From CALBPI01 sp038533155 (GTDB lineage Bacteria; Pseudomonadota; Gammaproteobacteria; Steroidobacterales; Woeseiaceae): 64,000 bases of DNA. The DNA is taken from NCBI GenBank assembly GCA_038533155.1, contig JBCAZH010000005.1:38250-102249 (forward strand), written 5' to 3'. A program made the translations under genes and the position numbers. A model generated the notes under the pieces. It searched no databases, had not been told where the DNA came from, and saw only the letters and a list, made by a program, of their open reading frames with translations. Below, in pieces: positions 52,548 to 62,037 of the stretch (positions within the stretch are counted from its first letter, which is position 1; every line of letters starts with the position of its first letter).

Positions 52548-55427
52548 ATGCATCGTTGGTTGGCTGCTTTGGTTTGCAGCTTCGCATTCCTGCTGCCACA
52601 AGGCGCGCTCGCGCTCGGCTTGGGCGAAATGACGACACGTTCGGCGCTGAATGAACCCATGGCGGCCGAGATTCAGCTGCTCGGTGCGACCCGCGATGAG
52701 TTGCGCTCATTGGAAGTACGGCTCGCACCGGTCGAGGCGTTTGAACGCAACGGAATAGACCGCCCAGGATTTTTGTCGCGATTGAAGTTCCGTGTTCGGC
52801 CGGATCGTGCGGTGGTCGAGGTGACGTCTGTCCAACCGATTACAGAGCCATTCGTCACCCTGCTGGTGGAAGTGGTTTGGCCGCGCGGCAGATTGTTCCG
52901 CGAATACACGGTGTTGTTGGACCCACCGACTTATGCTGCTCCGGAGGCCGCGAGTACGCCAGCACCGGTGACCCGGAGTAGTGCGCCTGCACAACGCTCG
53001 TCGGGTGTGGTACAGCGTCAGTCTCAGCCGTCGTCACGGCCTTCGACGAGCCCACGTCCTCAGTTCACCGGGTCGACCTACGACGTGCAACGCAATGACA
53101 CGTTGTGGGAGATCGCCAACCGGATCCGTCCCGCTGGCAGCGACGTCAACCAAATGATGATGGCTTTGTACGAGGCCAATCCGGGCGCGTTTAATGGCAA
53201 CATCAACCGACTCAATGCTGGGGCCACTTTACGAGTGCCGACCGAAGATGAGCTTTTCGGAATCAATCGTGGCAGCGCGCTCGCTGAAGTCCGCCGACAA
53301 AACCAAGATTGGCGTGGTTCGGGCAGTGGTTCTTTAACGCTTGTCGCGCCTGACGACGACGTCGATGTGGGTACGGTTGCCGGTGGCCCGAGCTCGGCGT
53401 CCGGCAGCACGTCATCGGGTGAAGATGTCGCTGCTTTGCAGTCGGAGTTAGCGAATGCGGAGCGTCAGCTCGCGATCCGAAACGCAGAACTCGCGCGGTT
53501 ACGCCAGCAGCTCGCCGAGCAGCAGGGCGCAGAAGCGTTGCCGACTGGAGAGACCGACGATGACGTCGTTGCAGGCGGAGTCGAACCGGCGGTTACCGAT
53601 CCGCAGCCGGAACAAGCGGATGACCCGCTCTACGGTGATCCTGACGGAACGAGTGAAGAGGCCGACGGTGAGGTGTTCGCGGAGTCCGACCCAGCGGGTC
53701 AGGCCGATTCAGAACCGGTTGCCGAGGAGCAAGCGGAAGTCGTAGCGGAGGAGCCGACACGCCCAGCGGTTGCGCGACCGACAGTCGTGACGCCGCCGCC
53801 GTCTGAGAGCTTCCTCGATAAAGCCTTGGGTAGCATTTGGACGTACGTTGGCGGTGGGGTCCTCGCAGCGGTCGCCATTCTCGGCTTCGTCGCTGCGCGC
53901 CGTCGTGGTGAAAACGACACCACGGGTACGTGGGAAGCCCTTGATGCCGCGGACCTGGAAGATCTGGATGGAACGCTCGCCGCGACCGGACGTTTGCGTG
54001 AACTTGAAAAAGACCGCAGCAGCGACACGATTCGCAAGCCGATCGACCCCGGGTTGGCAGACGATAAAATGGAACGGACCTCGCCTGTCGACGAGGTGCC
54101 ACCGCCGCCGGCAGAGGCTACTCCAGCTGAAGAATTTAATATTGAAGACACCTTCAGCTCAGACACCGCGATCAACCTTGATCAATCGGACCCCTTGGCC
54201 GAAGCAGACTTCCACATGGCTTACGGTTTGTTTGATCAAGCTGCCGACCTGATCAACGGCGCGTTGGCAGTCGACGATTCGGATGTACGGCTGAAGCAGA
54301 AGCTTTGCGAGATTTACTTCCAGTGGGGCAAGCAAGACGGTTTTGTCGATGCGGCGCAGAAGTTCAAAGACAGCCTTCCTGCAAATGATCCTTCCTGGAA
54401 CAGCGTTCTGATTATGGGCCAACAGATCGCGCCTGCGCACCAGTTGTTCAGCGGTGCGGTCGTCGCGGGTGGCGGCGAAGATCTCGATTTGTCGTTTGAC
54501 GAAACGCGCTCGCTGGATGCGGGTGATATCGACGCCGCGCTGTCGCCGAAAGGTGATGCGACAGGCGCCTTCGAAGAGGTGTTTGACGGCAATAGCGCGG
54601 ATGGTGGCACGGTCGAGCAGCTGGCGGATATCAGCGGCATCGATTTCGAGTTCGATGAATCACTCGCCGGCGACGCAACGGATGATACCGCTGAAGCGCC
54701 GATTGACTTCGGCGACGGCGAATCGTCTGGTCGCACGGGCGATACGGTCGAACAGCCGGTTGAGCTGGACGATCTGATCGATGACGTTGAAAACACCGCC
54801 GAGCGCGAGGGCCTTGACCTCTCAAGCATAGAGATCGATGACGACGATGTTGCAGATCTTACCGAGACGTCCGGCGACGTTACGGCGGATATCGGTGCGG
54901 ACCTGCTGGATGCCACCGGTGTGACATCGGTGCTCTCGGATGACTTTAAAGTCGACCTTCCGGGTGGTGACGACATTGCCGATACGGCCGAAACGCTGTT
55001 GGCAGACACATCGGGTACGAGCCTTGAAGATCTCGATTTGGACACCGGCGATGAGACGAACATCATGCCGATGGCCGACCCGAGCGGCGAGGTCGATTTA
55101 GATGTTGCTGACCTCACCTCAGAGTTGCGAGTCGATGACATCAATGCAACCCAGGAAATCCCTAGCGACGGTGATGCGACGATGTTCTCTGATGAAGTGT
55201 TCGCGGGTGATGCGGACAGTGAGGCCGACACCGGCCTGAACCTCGCTTTGGAGGACACGGGTGAGACGAACATTGCAGAGGTCGGCACGAAACTCGACCT
55301 TGCGCGTGCGTACGTGGATATGGGTGATCCAGAGGGTGCACGCAGCATTCTCAAAGAGGTGCTCAACGAGGGCGACGAGTCTCAGCAGGCGGAAGCTAAG
55401 CAATTGCTGGAGACTTTGGGCGAGTAG
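52548..55427 (+). CDS. fimV: FimV, polar-organising peptidoglycan-binding protein
   Basis: A 959-residue protein. Signal peptide (ending near ALA-LG), FimV N-terminal domain (about 25-125), a LysM domain (about 175-235: YDVQRNDTLWEIA), a coiled coil (about 290-325), one transmembrane helix (about 425-445), a long acidic cytoplasmic repeat region, and a C-terminal TPR-like domain (about 915-959: ARAYVDMGDPEGARSIL). In Pseudomonas FimV sits at the poles and activates the CyaB cyclase for twitching. GGAGA lies 7 bases before the ATG at 52548. Its site between asd and truA is the canonical one. Confidence 0.92.
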   Translation: MHRWLAALVCSFAFLLPQGALALGLGEMTTRSALNEPMAAEIQLLGATRDELRSLEVRLAPVEAFERNGIDRPGFLSRLKFRVRPDRAVVEVTSVQPITEPFVTLLVEVVWPRGRLFREYTVLLDPPTYAAPEAASTPAPVTRSSAPAQRSSGVVQRQSQPSSRPSTSPRPQFTGSTYDVQRNDTLWEIANRIRPAGSDVNQMMMALYEANPGAFNGNINRLNAGATLRVPTEDELFGINRGSALAEVRRQNQDWRGSGSGSLTLVAPDDDVDVGTVAGGPSSASGSTSSGEDVAALQSELANAERQLAIRNAELARLRQQLAEQQGAEALPTGETDDDVVAGGVEPAVTDPQPEQADDPLYGDPDGTSEEADGEVFAESDPAGQADSEPVAEEQAEVVAEEPTRPAVARPTVVTPPPSESFLDKALGSIWTYVGGGVLAAVAILGFVAARRRGENDTTGTWEALDAADLEDLDGTLAATGRLRELEKDRSSDTIRKPIDPGLADDKMERTSPVDEVPPPPAEATPAEEFNIEDTFSSDTAINLDQSDPLAEADFHMAYGLFDQAADLINGALAVDDSDVRLKQKLCEIYFQWGKQDGFVDAAQKFKDSLPANDPSWNSVLIMGQQIAPAHQLFSGAVVAGGGEDLDLSFDETRSLDAGDIDAALSPKGDATGAFEEVFDGNSADGGTVEQLADISGIDFEFDESLAGDATDDTAEAPIDFGDGESSGRTGDTVEQPVELDDLIDDVENTAEREGLDLSSIEIDDDDVADLTETSGDVTADIGADLLDATGVTSVLSDDFKVDLPGGDDIADTAETLLADTSGTSLEDLDLDTGDETNIMPMADPSGEVDLDVADLTSELRVDDINATQEIPSDGDATMFSDEVFAGDADSEADTGLNLALEDTGETNIAEVGTKLDLARAYVDMGDPEGARSILKEVLNEGDESQQAEAKQLLETLGE

Positions 55428-55435
55428 GCAACGGC

Positions 55436-56251
55436 ATGCCGAGAGCGTGCCTTTGCGTTGAGTACGACGGCACCGGATACCACGGCTGGCAGTACCAGCA
55501 TCACTCCCGAAGTGTGCAACAGGTGTTGCAGACGGCGCTGGCGAAGGTGCTTAACCACACGGTAGAGGTCGTCTGCGCGGGTCGTACTGATACAGGCGTT
55601 CATGCCAGTGGTCAGATCGTTCACTTTGACTCGCCGTCGGATCGAACTGAGCGTGGTCTGGTGCTTGGTACCAACGCGAATCTTCCGATGGATGTCTCTG
55701 TGCGTTGGGCTCGGCTGGTGGTGCCGGAGTTCCATGCGCGCTTTGACGCTGTCGAGCGTCGCTACCGTTACCTGATTCTTGAATCTCGCGCGCGTTCCGC
55801 GTTGTACGCTGCGAGAGCGTGGTGTCAGTCGGACACGCTGGATACCGCGGCGATGCAACACGCTGCCGACATGCTGATCGGCGAGCATGACTTCAGCACC
55901 TTTCGTGCGGCAGGCTGCCAAGCGAAGCACGCTGTACGAAGCGTGCGTCAGCTCCGAGTTGTGCGGTGTGATCACTGGATCGTTGTCGATATTGCAGCGA
56001 ACGCGTTCTTGCAGCATATGGTGCGCAACATTGTCGGTTATCTCTGGCATGTCGGATCGGGTCGCTCGGACGCTGACCGAACGCCTGAGTTGCTGGCTGC
56101 ACGCGATCGCACTAAAGCCCCCGTGGCAGCGCCCGCATGCGGGTTGTATCTGACGGAGGTTCGGTACCCAGAGCATTTCGATCTGCCGCAACTTCACGCC
56201 GAGGAAGAGCAGCTGCTGCCGCTTAGTCCATTGATTCCATTGATCGCCTAG
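55436..56251 (+). CDS. truA: TruA, tRNA pseudouridine(38-40) synthase
   Basis: A 271-residue enzyme that modifies the anticodon arm of many tRNAs. The catalytic aspartate is Asp52 in GRTDTGVHA. Other conserved pieces are YDGTGYHGWQ (10-19), RYRYLI (about 105-110) and AFLQHMVRNIVG (about 190-201). It follows fimV by 8 bp. Confidence 0.96.
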   Translation: MPRACLCVEYDGTGYHGWQYQHHSRSVQQVLQTALAKVLNHTVEVVCAGRTDTGVHASGQIVHFDSPSDRTERGLVLGTNANLPMDVSVRWARLVVPEFHARFDAVERRYRYLILESRARSALYAARAWCQSDTLDTAAMQHAADMLIGEHDFSTFRAAGCQAKHAVRSVRQLRVVRCDHWIVVDIAANAFLQHMVRNIVGYLWHVGSGRSDADRTPELLAARDRTKAPVAAPACGLYLTEVRYPEHFDLPQLHAEEEQLLPLSPLIPLIA

Positions 56252-56291
56252 AAAGGCACCATCGTGGTGCAGTTCGCGCTACACTTATGCC

Positions 56292-57206
56292 ATGAGCTGG
56301 TTTGAAAAATTGATGCCCTCGCGCATCACCACCGAGCGGCGGACCAAATCGGTCCCAGAAGGCATCTGGATTAAATGCGAAAAGTGCAACGCACAGCTCT
56401 ACCGAGCTGAGTTGGCGCGAAACCTCTTGGTTTGTCCAAAATGCTCGCATCACATGCGAATGGGTGCGCGCGAACGGTTGATGACGTTCTTTGACGAAGA
56501 GAGTATGACCGAGCTTGCAACTGAGCTGCAGCCGCAAGATCCGCTGAAGTTTCGCGACAGTAAACGGTATCGAGATCGTATTGTTCAGGCACAAAAGAAC
56601 ACCGGCGAAAACGATGCGCTGATCGCAGCGCATGGCAGCTTGTACGAAAAACCCGTGACGGCCGTTGCGTTTGAGTTTCGTTTTATGGGTGGCTCGATGG
56701 GTTCCGTTGTCGGGGAGCGCTTCGTTGTCGCTGTGCGGCATGCGATCGAACATCAAACGCCGATGGTCAGTTTTGCGGCGAGTGGTGGCGCACGGATGCA
56801 GGAAGCATTGTTTTCGTTGTTTCAGATGGCGAAGACGAGTGCAGCGCTTGCGGAACTGTCGGAGGCAGGGTTGCCTTACATTTCTGTGATGACAGATCCA
56901 ACAACTGGCGGTGTATCGGCCAGTCTAGCGATGCTCGGCGATTTGAACCTCGCCGAGCCTCGCGCGTTGATCGGGTTCGCGGGGCGTCGGGTGATTGAGC
57001 AAACCGTGCGCGAGACCTTGCCCGATGGATTCCAGCGCAGCGAGTTTCTGCTGGAGCATGGGGCTCTCGATATGATCGTCGACCGCCGCGAAATGCGGCC
57101 CGTGATCAGTGATCTTCTGCGCAAAATGACGCATCAACCGATGCGCGTCTCTGACAATACTGTCAGTATCAAGGCGTTGGATCTGAGTGACGCAGAACCC
57201 GATTGA
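56292..57206 (+). CDS. accD: AccD, acetyl-CoA carboxylase beta subunit
   Basis: A 304-residue carboxyltransferase subunit. The N-terminal zinc ribbon has Cys29, Cys32, Cys48 and Cys51. The crotonase-like domain shows FMGGSMGSVVGE (about 133-144), SGGARMQE and TTGGVSASLAMLGD. With AccA it transfers carboxyl from biotin to acetyl-CoA in fatty-acid synthesis. folC starts within its last 20 bp. Confidence 0.97.
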   Translation: MSWFEKLMPSRITTERRTKSVPEGIWIKCEKCNAQLYRAELARNLLVCPKCSHHMRMGARERLMTFFDEESMTELATELQPQDPLKFRDSKRYRDRIVQAQKNTGENDALIAAHGSLYEKPVTAVAFEFRFMGGSMGSVVGERFVVAVRHAIEHQTPMVSFAASGGARMQEALFSLFQMAKTSAALAELSEAGLPYISVMTDPTTGGVSASLAMLGDLNLAEPRALIGFAGRRVIEQTVRETLPDGFQRSEFLLEHGALDMIVDRREMRPVISDLLRKMTHQPMRVSDNTVSIKALDLSDAEPD

Positions 57207-58437
57207 GACGACGTCCGCTGAGCTTGCGCTATGGCTCGAGCGGATAAACCAACTTGATCCAAGCCGCGTCGAACTCGGTTTGTCGCGGATTCGGGCCGTA
57301 CTGCCGCGGCTCAATCTGAGCCACGATGCGATTACCGTGACGGTGGCGGGAACCAACGGCAAGGGTAGCTCAGTCTACTGGTTGGACGGTTTTCTGCGCC
57401 GGATGAACTACCGAGTCGGGCGCTATACCTCGCCACATCTCTGGCGATTCAATGAACGCATCGCGATTGATAACGAGGTGGTCAGCGATGCCACTCTGGT
57501 TCGCGCATTTGAGGTGGTCGCGGCGGCTCGACAGGGCGTCGAGCTGACCTATTTCGAGTTTACGACCCTCGCGGCGCTTTGGGTTTTCGCGGATGCGAAG
57601 GTCGATGTGCAAGTCTTGGAAGTGGGTTTGGGAGGGCGTCTCGATGCGGTCAACGCGGTTATCCCAGACGCTTGCCTATTGACCGGTGTTGATTACGATC
57701 ACCAGCGCTGGCTGGGTGATACCTTAGATTCGATAGGGCGTGAAAAGGCGGGCATCTTTCGAACCAGCGTCCCTGCGGTGATCGCGATGGCGCAACCACC
57801 TGACGGGGTGCTTGAGGTGGCCACCACTGTCGGCGCGGACATTTGGCTGCGTGGGCGGGACTTTGATCTCGACGGTTGTATCTATCGCGGGCGTGACCGC
57901 AAGCTCACTCTGGCGCCGCTTAACGATTCGGTGTCTGAAGAGTTGTTCGTTGGCGTGCTCGCGACGCTAGAGTCTTTGGGGTTGCTCGTGCGGCTCACCG
58001 AACAGGACTTAGTCGCTGTCCAGCAACTGAGACCGCCGGGTCGTCTGGAGCAATTGGATCGCAGTCCAACGGTGCTTCTCGACGTCGCTCACAATCCACA
58101 GTCCGTCGAGAGACTAGCGACGTGGCTCTCGCGGCATCCGGTCAACGCTGAGACGACTTTGGTGTTCGGGGCGATGAGGGACAAGCCGGTGGAGCAGATG
58201 CTCAAGCAACTCGCGGGCGTCGTTCATCGTTGGGTGGCAGTTGGCGCCGATGGCTCGCGGGCTTTGCCGCCTAAAGAGATGGCGAGCTTGATGGCTCGTG
58301 TCAGTGGCAAGGCCGGGCTCGTCGGTGGGACCCCAGTTGCTGGCTACAATGCGGCATTGGCAGCGACCGACCCCGAAGGTCGTATTGTCGTCGCCGGATC
58401 TTTTCCGGTCGTCGGTGCCGTGCGCGCAGCGTTATAA
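57187..58437 (+). CDS. folC: FolC, dihydrofolate/folylpolyglutamate synthase
   Basis: A 416-residue Mur-ligase-like enzyme that adds L-glutamate to dihydropteroate and folates. The P-loop is GTNGKGSS (about 55-62). YTSPHLWRFNERI (about 82-94) and LDVAHNPQ (about 297-304) are conserved. It starts with GTG at 57187, overlapping accD by 20 bp. The accD-folC-dedD-cvpA-purF order is standard for gammaproteobacteria. Confidence 0.95.
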   Translation: MTQNPIETTSAELALWLERINQLDPSRVELGLSRIRAVLPRLNLSHDAITVTVAGTNGKGSSVYWLDGFLRRMNYRVGRYTSPHLWRFNERIAIDNEVVSDATLVRAFEVVAAARQGVELTYFEFTTLAALWVFADAKVDVQVLEVGLGGRLDAVNAVIPDACLLTGVDYDHQRWLGDTLDSIGREKAGIFRTSVPAVIAMAQPPDGVLEVATTVGADIWLRGRDFDLDGCIYRGRDRKLTLAPLNDSVSEELFVGVLATLESLGLLVRLTEQDLVAVQQLRPPGRLEQLDRSPTVLLDVAHNPQSVERLATWLSRHPVNAETTLVFGAMRDKPVEQMLKQLAGVVHRWVAVGADGSRALPPKEMASLMARVSGKAGLVGGTPVAGYNAALAATDPEGRIVVAGSFPVVGAVRAAL

Positions 58438-58456
58438 TCGACCCATGGAGCGAGCA

Positions 58457-59239
58457 ATGAAAGAACGCCTCATCGGCGCGGTCGTTTTGGTGCTGGTCGC
58501 ATGGCTGTTGATTCCGATTTTTTTGGATAGTCAGCCAGATTCACCCGCAGATGATATGACGACAAGGACCGTGAGTTTGCCGGGTGTCGACGCGAGTGGT
58601 GACGGTCAACAGACGCAGACACGAACCATCCAACTGCGCCCTCGGGAAGGCGTAGTTGAGCCGACAGAATCTGACGAACCCCTCGCGACGCTGGTTTTGC
58701 CGCCGCCGCAGTCTAGCCAGACTGCAGAGACGATCGACCAATCCGAGCCTGAGTCGGAGCAGCAAGAAGCACGCTCTGATGAAAGCGTGCAAGCCTCAGG
58801 TCCGATGTCGAGTGGTCCAGCTGTCGTCGAGCGTTCGAGCGATGCCAGCGAGAGCCCGGTGACAACTGCCGAGTCAGATAACACCGGCAGCGCAGCGCAA
58901 GTCGCCTTATCCGATAGAGCGCGGCCTGTAGATCCGGCTGAGTTACTCCCAGCACCAGATTCTGCTGAGGCAGCGCCACCTGCACGATCAACCGGCGCAG
59001 CCGCGGGGCTCTGGGTTGTCCAGGTAGGGAGTTTCGGTCAGCGAACGAACGCCGAGAATTTGATGCAGGAGCTGATTGCCGAGGGATTCCCAGCTTTCGT
59101 CAGCGAGGTGCAGTCTGGTGGTCGCACGATGCACCGGGTGAGGGTCGGTCCGCAAAAGGACCGGGACGCGGCGGATGCGGTTGTCGCTACCTTAAAGGGA
59201 AAGGGTCAAACTACCGCGCGAAGTGTGCCTTACCCCTGA
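58457..59239 (+). CDS. dedD: DedD-like SPOR-domain septal protein
   Basis: A 260-residue inner-membrane protein: a short cytoplasmic start, one helix (about 5-24), a long Ser/Glu/Gln-rich periplasmic linker, and a SPOR domain (about 184-258: WVVQVGSFGQRTNAENLM) that binds denuded septal peptidoglycan. The ATG at 58457 has GGAG at a 6-base spacing and gives the usual family start MKERLIG. The ATG at 58445 would add four residues. Confidence 0.88.
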   Translation: MKERLIGAVVLVLVAWLLIPIFLDSQPDSPADDMTTRTVSLPGVDASGDGQQTQTRTIQLRPREGVVEPTESDEPLATLVLPPPQSSQTAETIDQSEPESEQQEARSDESVQASGPMSSGPAVVERSSDASESPVTTAESDNTGSAAQVALSDRARPVDPAELLPAPDSAEAAPPARSTGAAAGLWVVQVGSFGQRTNAENLMQELIAEGFPAFVSEVQSGGRTMHRVRVGPQKDRDAADAVVATLKGKGQTTARSVPYP

Positions 59240-59242
59240 AGA

Positions 59243-59261
59243 CGAGCGTGCACGACGCTCG
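59243..59261 (+). other. Intercistronic hairpin between dedD and cvpA
   Basis: CGAGCGT-GCACG-ACGCTCG forms a perfect 7-bp stem with a 5-base loop just after the dedD stop. GTGTTTG follows, too few T's for a good terminator. It may protect or attenuate the transcript before cvpA. Confidence 0.4.
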
Positions 59262-59305
59262 GTGTTTGATACCATGCGCCGGGCAGGTGGGAGCGTGAGC
59301 GGACA

Positions 59306-59875
59306 ATGACGATTTTCGACTGGGTGTTTACTGCGATTTTGGCGATTTCGATGATCGTCGGAGTGTTCCGCGGTTTCGTGAAAGAAGCGGTATCCGTGGG
59401 TTCGCTGTTGATCGCCGTATGGGCTGCGTTTCACTTCGCGCCGGTAGGCGAATCATTACTTCTGGAATGGGTAGGGTCCGCTGCGGCTCGCGTATGGGTC
59501 GCCAGAATTGGGATTTTTACGCTGGTCCTGATGTTGGGCGGACTCGCCGGCTGGGCGATCTCACGGTTCATCAATCAGGTCGGTATGTCGGGCGTTGATC
59601 GACTCCTTGGGCTCGGTTTCGGCTTGCTGCGAGGTGCGATCATCTGCGGACTTGCCGCGATCGTGGCGCCCTATCTGGAGCTAGACCGCGATGCGCAGTG
59701 GCAAGAGTCGAAGCTTCTCCCATACGTACAGAAAGTCGCCGATGGCATTGCGATCTTGGCGCCGAAAGCACTGGACTATTTTCGTGAGGAGCTCGCTGTA
59801 CCGCGGGGAGAGGCGCTCGTGACGCCGGAGTCTGGTGCCGAGGAAGGTGCCGAAACGCCGGGGGAGACGCCCTAG
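59306..59875 (+). CDS. cvpA: CvpA-family membrane protein
   Basis: A 189-residue membrane protein with four hydrophobic segments (about 3-23, 30-48, 65-87, 105-125), named for colicin V production in E. coli and since linked to envelope stress tolerance. The C-terminal tail is polar and acidic. It precedes purF by one base, the universal cvpA-purF pair of gammaproteobacteria. Confidence 0.93.
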   Translation: MTIFDWVFTAILAISMIVGVFRGFVKEAVSVGSLLIAVWAAFHFAPVGESLLLEWVGSAAARVWVARIGIFTLVLMLGGLAGWAISRFINQVGMSGVDRLLGLGFGLLRGAIICGLAAIVAPYLELDRDAQWQESKLLPYVQKVADGIAILAPKALDYFREELAVPRGEALVTPESGAEEGAETPGETP

Positions 59876-59876
59876 C

Positions 59877-61376
59877 ATGTGCGGTGTCGTCGGTATCGCC
59901 GGTGGTGGCCTTCCCGTCAACCAGGCGATCTACGATGCGTTGACCGTCATGCAACACCGGGGTCAAGACGCTGCGGGGATCGTGACGAGCGATGGGCGCA
60001 ACGTTTACACCAGAAAAAAGAACGGTCTCGTCCGCGATGTGTTTCACCAGCGACATATGGAACGGTTGATCGGTAGTTCTGGCATCGGTCATGTGCGCTA
60101 CCCGACGGCAGGTTGCTCCAGCTCCAGTGAGGCGCAACCGTTTTACGTCAATTCACCCTACGGCATCGTGCTGGCTCACAACGGCAACCTGACCAATGCC
60201 GGGGCCATTTCAGATCCGTTAGTTCGGCACGACCGTCGACACATCAATACGGGGTCGGATTCTGAGCTGTTGCTCAATGTGTTTGCGCACGAGCTCGCAG
60301 CAACGACGCAGGAGGCGTTCCGACCAAGCCGACTGTTCGCGGCGATCGAGGCAACAGCGGCGAGATGTGTCGGTGGATATGCGGTTGTGGCGATGGTGAT
60401 CGGTCAAGGGTTAGTTGCCTTTCGTGACCCCTGGGGAATTCGACCGCTGGTACTTGGCAGTCGCGATGTGGGTAGCCGACGCGAATATATGATCGCGTCA
60501 GAGTCGGTCGCGCTGGACGCGCTTGGGTTCTCTCGTGAGCGCGACATCGCGCCGGGCGAGGCGGTGTTTGTCGATGAGGGCGGTCGCTTACATGCGCAAC
60601 AGTGCGCGACTCGGCGCACATATTCGCCTTGTATCTTTGAGTATGTGTATTTCGCGCGACCCGATTCGATTATCGACAACATTTCGGTCTACAAAGCGCG
60701 ATTGAGAATGGGGGATTGCCTGGCTGAGAAAATCCTGCGGTTGCGTCCAGACCACGATATCGACGTCGTGATTCCAATTCCGGATACCAGCCGGACTGCG
60801 GCAGTCCAGGTGGCTCATGGTCTCGGCGTTAAGTATCGGGAAGGCTTTATCAAGAACCGCTATATCGGTCGAACGTTCATCATGCCTGGGCAAGCGCAAC
60901 GCGAGCGTTCCGTTCGACGCAAGCTGAACGCGATCGACCTCGAATTTCGTGGCAAGAATGTCCTTTTGGTCGACGATTCTATCGTTCGGGGCACCACATC
61001 TCAGCAGATCATCCGCATGGCCCGCGAGGCGGGTGCTCGCAAGGTTTACTTCGCGTCCGCAGCGCCGCCCGTGCGTTACCCGAACGTTTACGGTATCGAC
61101 ATGCCAGCCGCCCACGAGCTGATTGCGCACGGACGAACGAACGCGGAGATCGAGGAAGCGATCGAGGCCGATTGGCTGATTTATCAGGATCTGGACGGCT
61201 TAATCGAATCGGTCAAACACGACCATTCGGCGATCAGCGAGTTCGATACATCGTGTTTTTCCGGGGAGTACGTAACGGGCGGTGTAACCGAGGAGTATCT
61301 CGAGGCCGTCGCGGATCGCCGCAGTGAGCAGCCCAGCCTAAAGTCTGTTGGACGCGAGCGGCATGTCTCGGTCTAA
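59877..61376 (+). CDS. purF: PurF, amidophosphoribosyltransferase
   Basis: A 499-residue enzyme for the first committed step of purine synthesis. It begins MCGVVGIAG, so Cys2 becomes the N-terminal nucleophile of the glutaminase domain after Met removal; this fixes the start. The PRPP site is VLLVDDSIVRGTTS (about 361-374). There is no propeptide, as in E. coli. miaE begins 14 bp before its end. Confidence 0.97.
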   Translation: MCGVVGIAGGGLPVNQAIYDALTVMQHRGQDAAGIVTSDGRNVYTRKKNGLVRDVFHQRHMERLIGSSGIGHVRYPTAGCSSSSEAQPFYVNSPYGIVLAHNGNLTNAGAISDPLVRHDRRHINTGSDSELLLNVFAHELAATTQEAFRPSRLFAAIEATAARCVGGYAVVAMVIGQGLVAFRDPWGIRPLVLGSRDVGSRREYMIASESVALDALGFSRERDIAPGEAVFVDEGGRLHAQQCATRRTYSPCIFEYVYFARPDSIIDNISVYKARLRMGDCLAEKILRLRPDHDIDVVIPIPDTSRTAAVQVAHGLGVKYREGFIKNRYIGRTFIMPGQAQRERSVRRKLNAIDLEFRGKNVLLVDDSIVRGTTSQQIIRMAREAGARKVYFASAAPPVRYPNVYGIDMPAAHELIAHGRTNAEIEEAIEADWLIYQDLDGLIESVKHDHSAISEFDTSCFSGEYVTGGVTEEYLEAVADRRSEQPSLKSVGRERHVSV

Positions 61377-62037
61377 TTTGCCCGGTGCATTCGCGTCGGA
61401 AGTCCCGGAGCCGATTGCGAGCTTTCTGGTCGTGCCCTCGAGTCAGCTATGGGCGCAGGCGGCAGCGACGGACCTTCCAACGCTACTCATCGATCACGGC
61501 AATTGTGAATTGAAAGCGGCTAGCTCCGCCTTGGCGTTAATGCACCGTTACCCGCAACACGAAGCGTTGGTTTGGCGAATGTCGAGACTCGCGCGGGAAG
61601 AGCTTCGGCACTACGAGCAAGTCAGGCAGATTGCGAAGCAAATGGGGGTCGCTTGGGGTACGCGTTCCGCGTCAGAGTATGCATCCGGGCTACGAACGTG
61701 TGTTGCCGCTACCGAGCCACAGAGGTTAGTCGATACGCTGATCGTTGGCGCGCTGATCGAGGCGAGATCGTGCGAGCGGTTCGCGCTGATTGCGTCCCTT
61801 CTGCCGGATCGGCTGGCGAAATTCTATCGCGGTCTGTTGGCGTCCGAAGCGCGTCATTTCGAGCACTATCTGGAACTCGCCGAACAGGCGGCGAACGGCC
61901 CCATTGCGCAGAGGTTAACGGCGTTGCTGCACGTAGAGCATCAACTGATTAACGCGCCCTCGACCACCATTCGATTCCACAGTGGGCCGCCGGTTTCATG
62001 CGATGTCGACGCTATCGGGCTAGCGTCTCAAGCCTGA
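61363..62037 (+). CDS. miaE: MiaE-like tRNA-(ms2io6A37) hydroxylase
   Basis: A 224-residue ferritin-like diiron enzyme that hydroxylates the isopentenyl group of ms2i6A37 in tRNAs reading UNN codons. Diiron ligands appear in REELRHYEQV (about 87-96) and EARHFEHYLELAE (about 165-177), with a further ligand in GALIEARSCERF (about 132-143). It overlaps purF by 14 bp and lpxH (opposite strand) by 26 bp. The tRNA-Ser and other tRNA genes here make this function locally fitting, though that is coincidence. Confidence 0.9.
   Translation: MSRSNLPGAFASEVPEPIASFLVVPSSQLWAQAAATDLPTLLIDHGNCELKAASSALALMHRYPQHEALVWRMSRLAREELRHYEQVRQIAKQMGVAWGTRSASEYASGLRTCVAATEPQRLVDTLIVGALIEARSCERFALIASLLPDRLAKFYRGLLASEARHFEHYLELAEQAANGPIAQRLTALLHVEHQLINAPSTTIRFHSGPPVSCDVDAIGLASQA

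Noticed and set aside
53593..55366. Long reverse-strand frames opposite fimV rich in Ser, Arg and Pro
   Set aside because: They mirror the acidic low-complexity region of FimV (GAC/GAG codons read in reverse) and are not genes.
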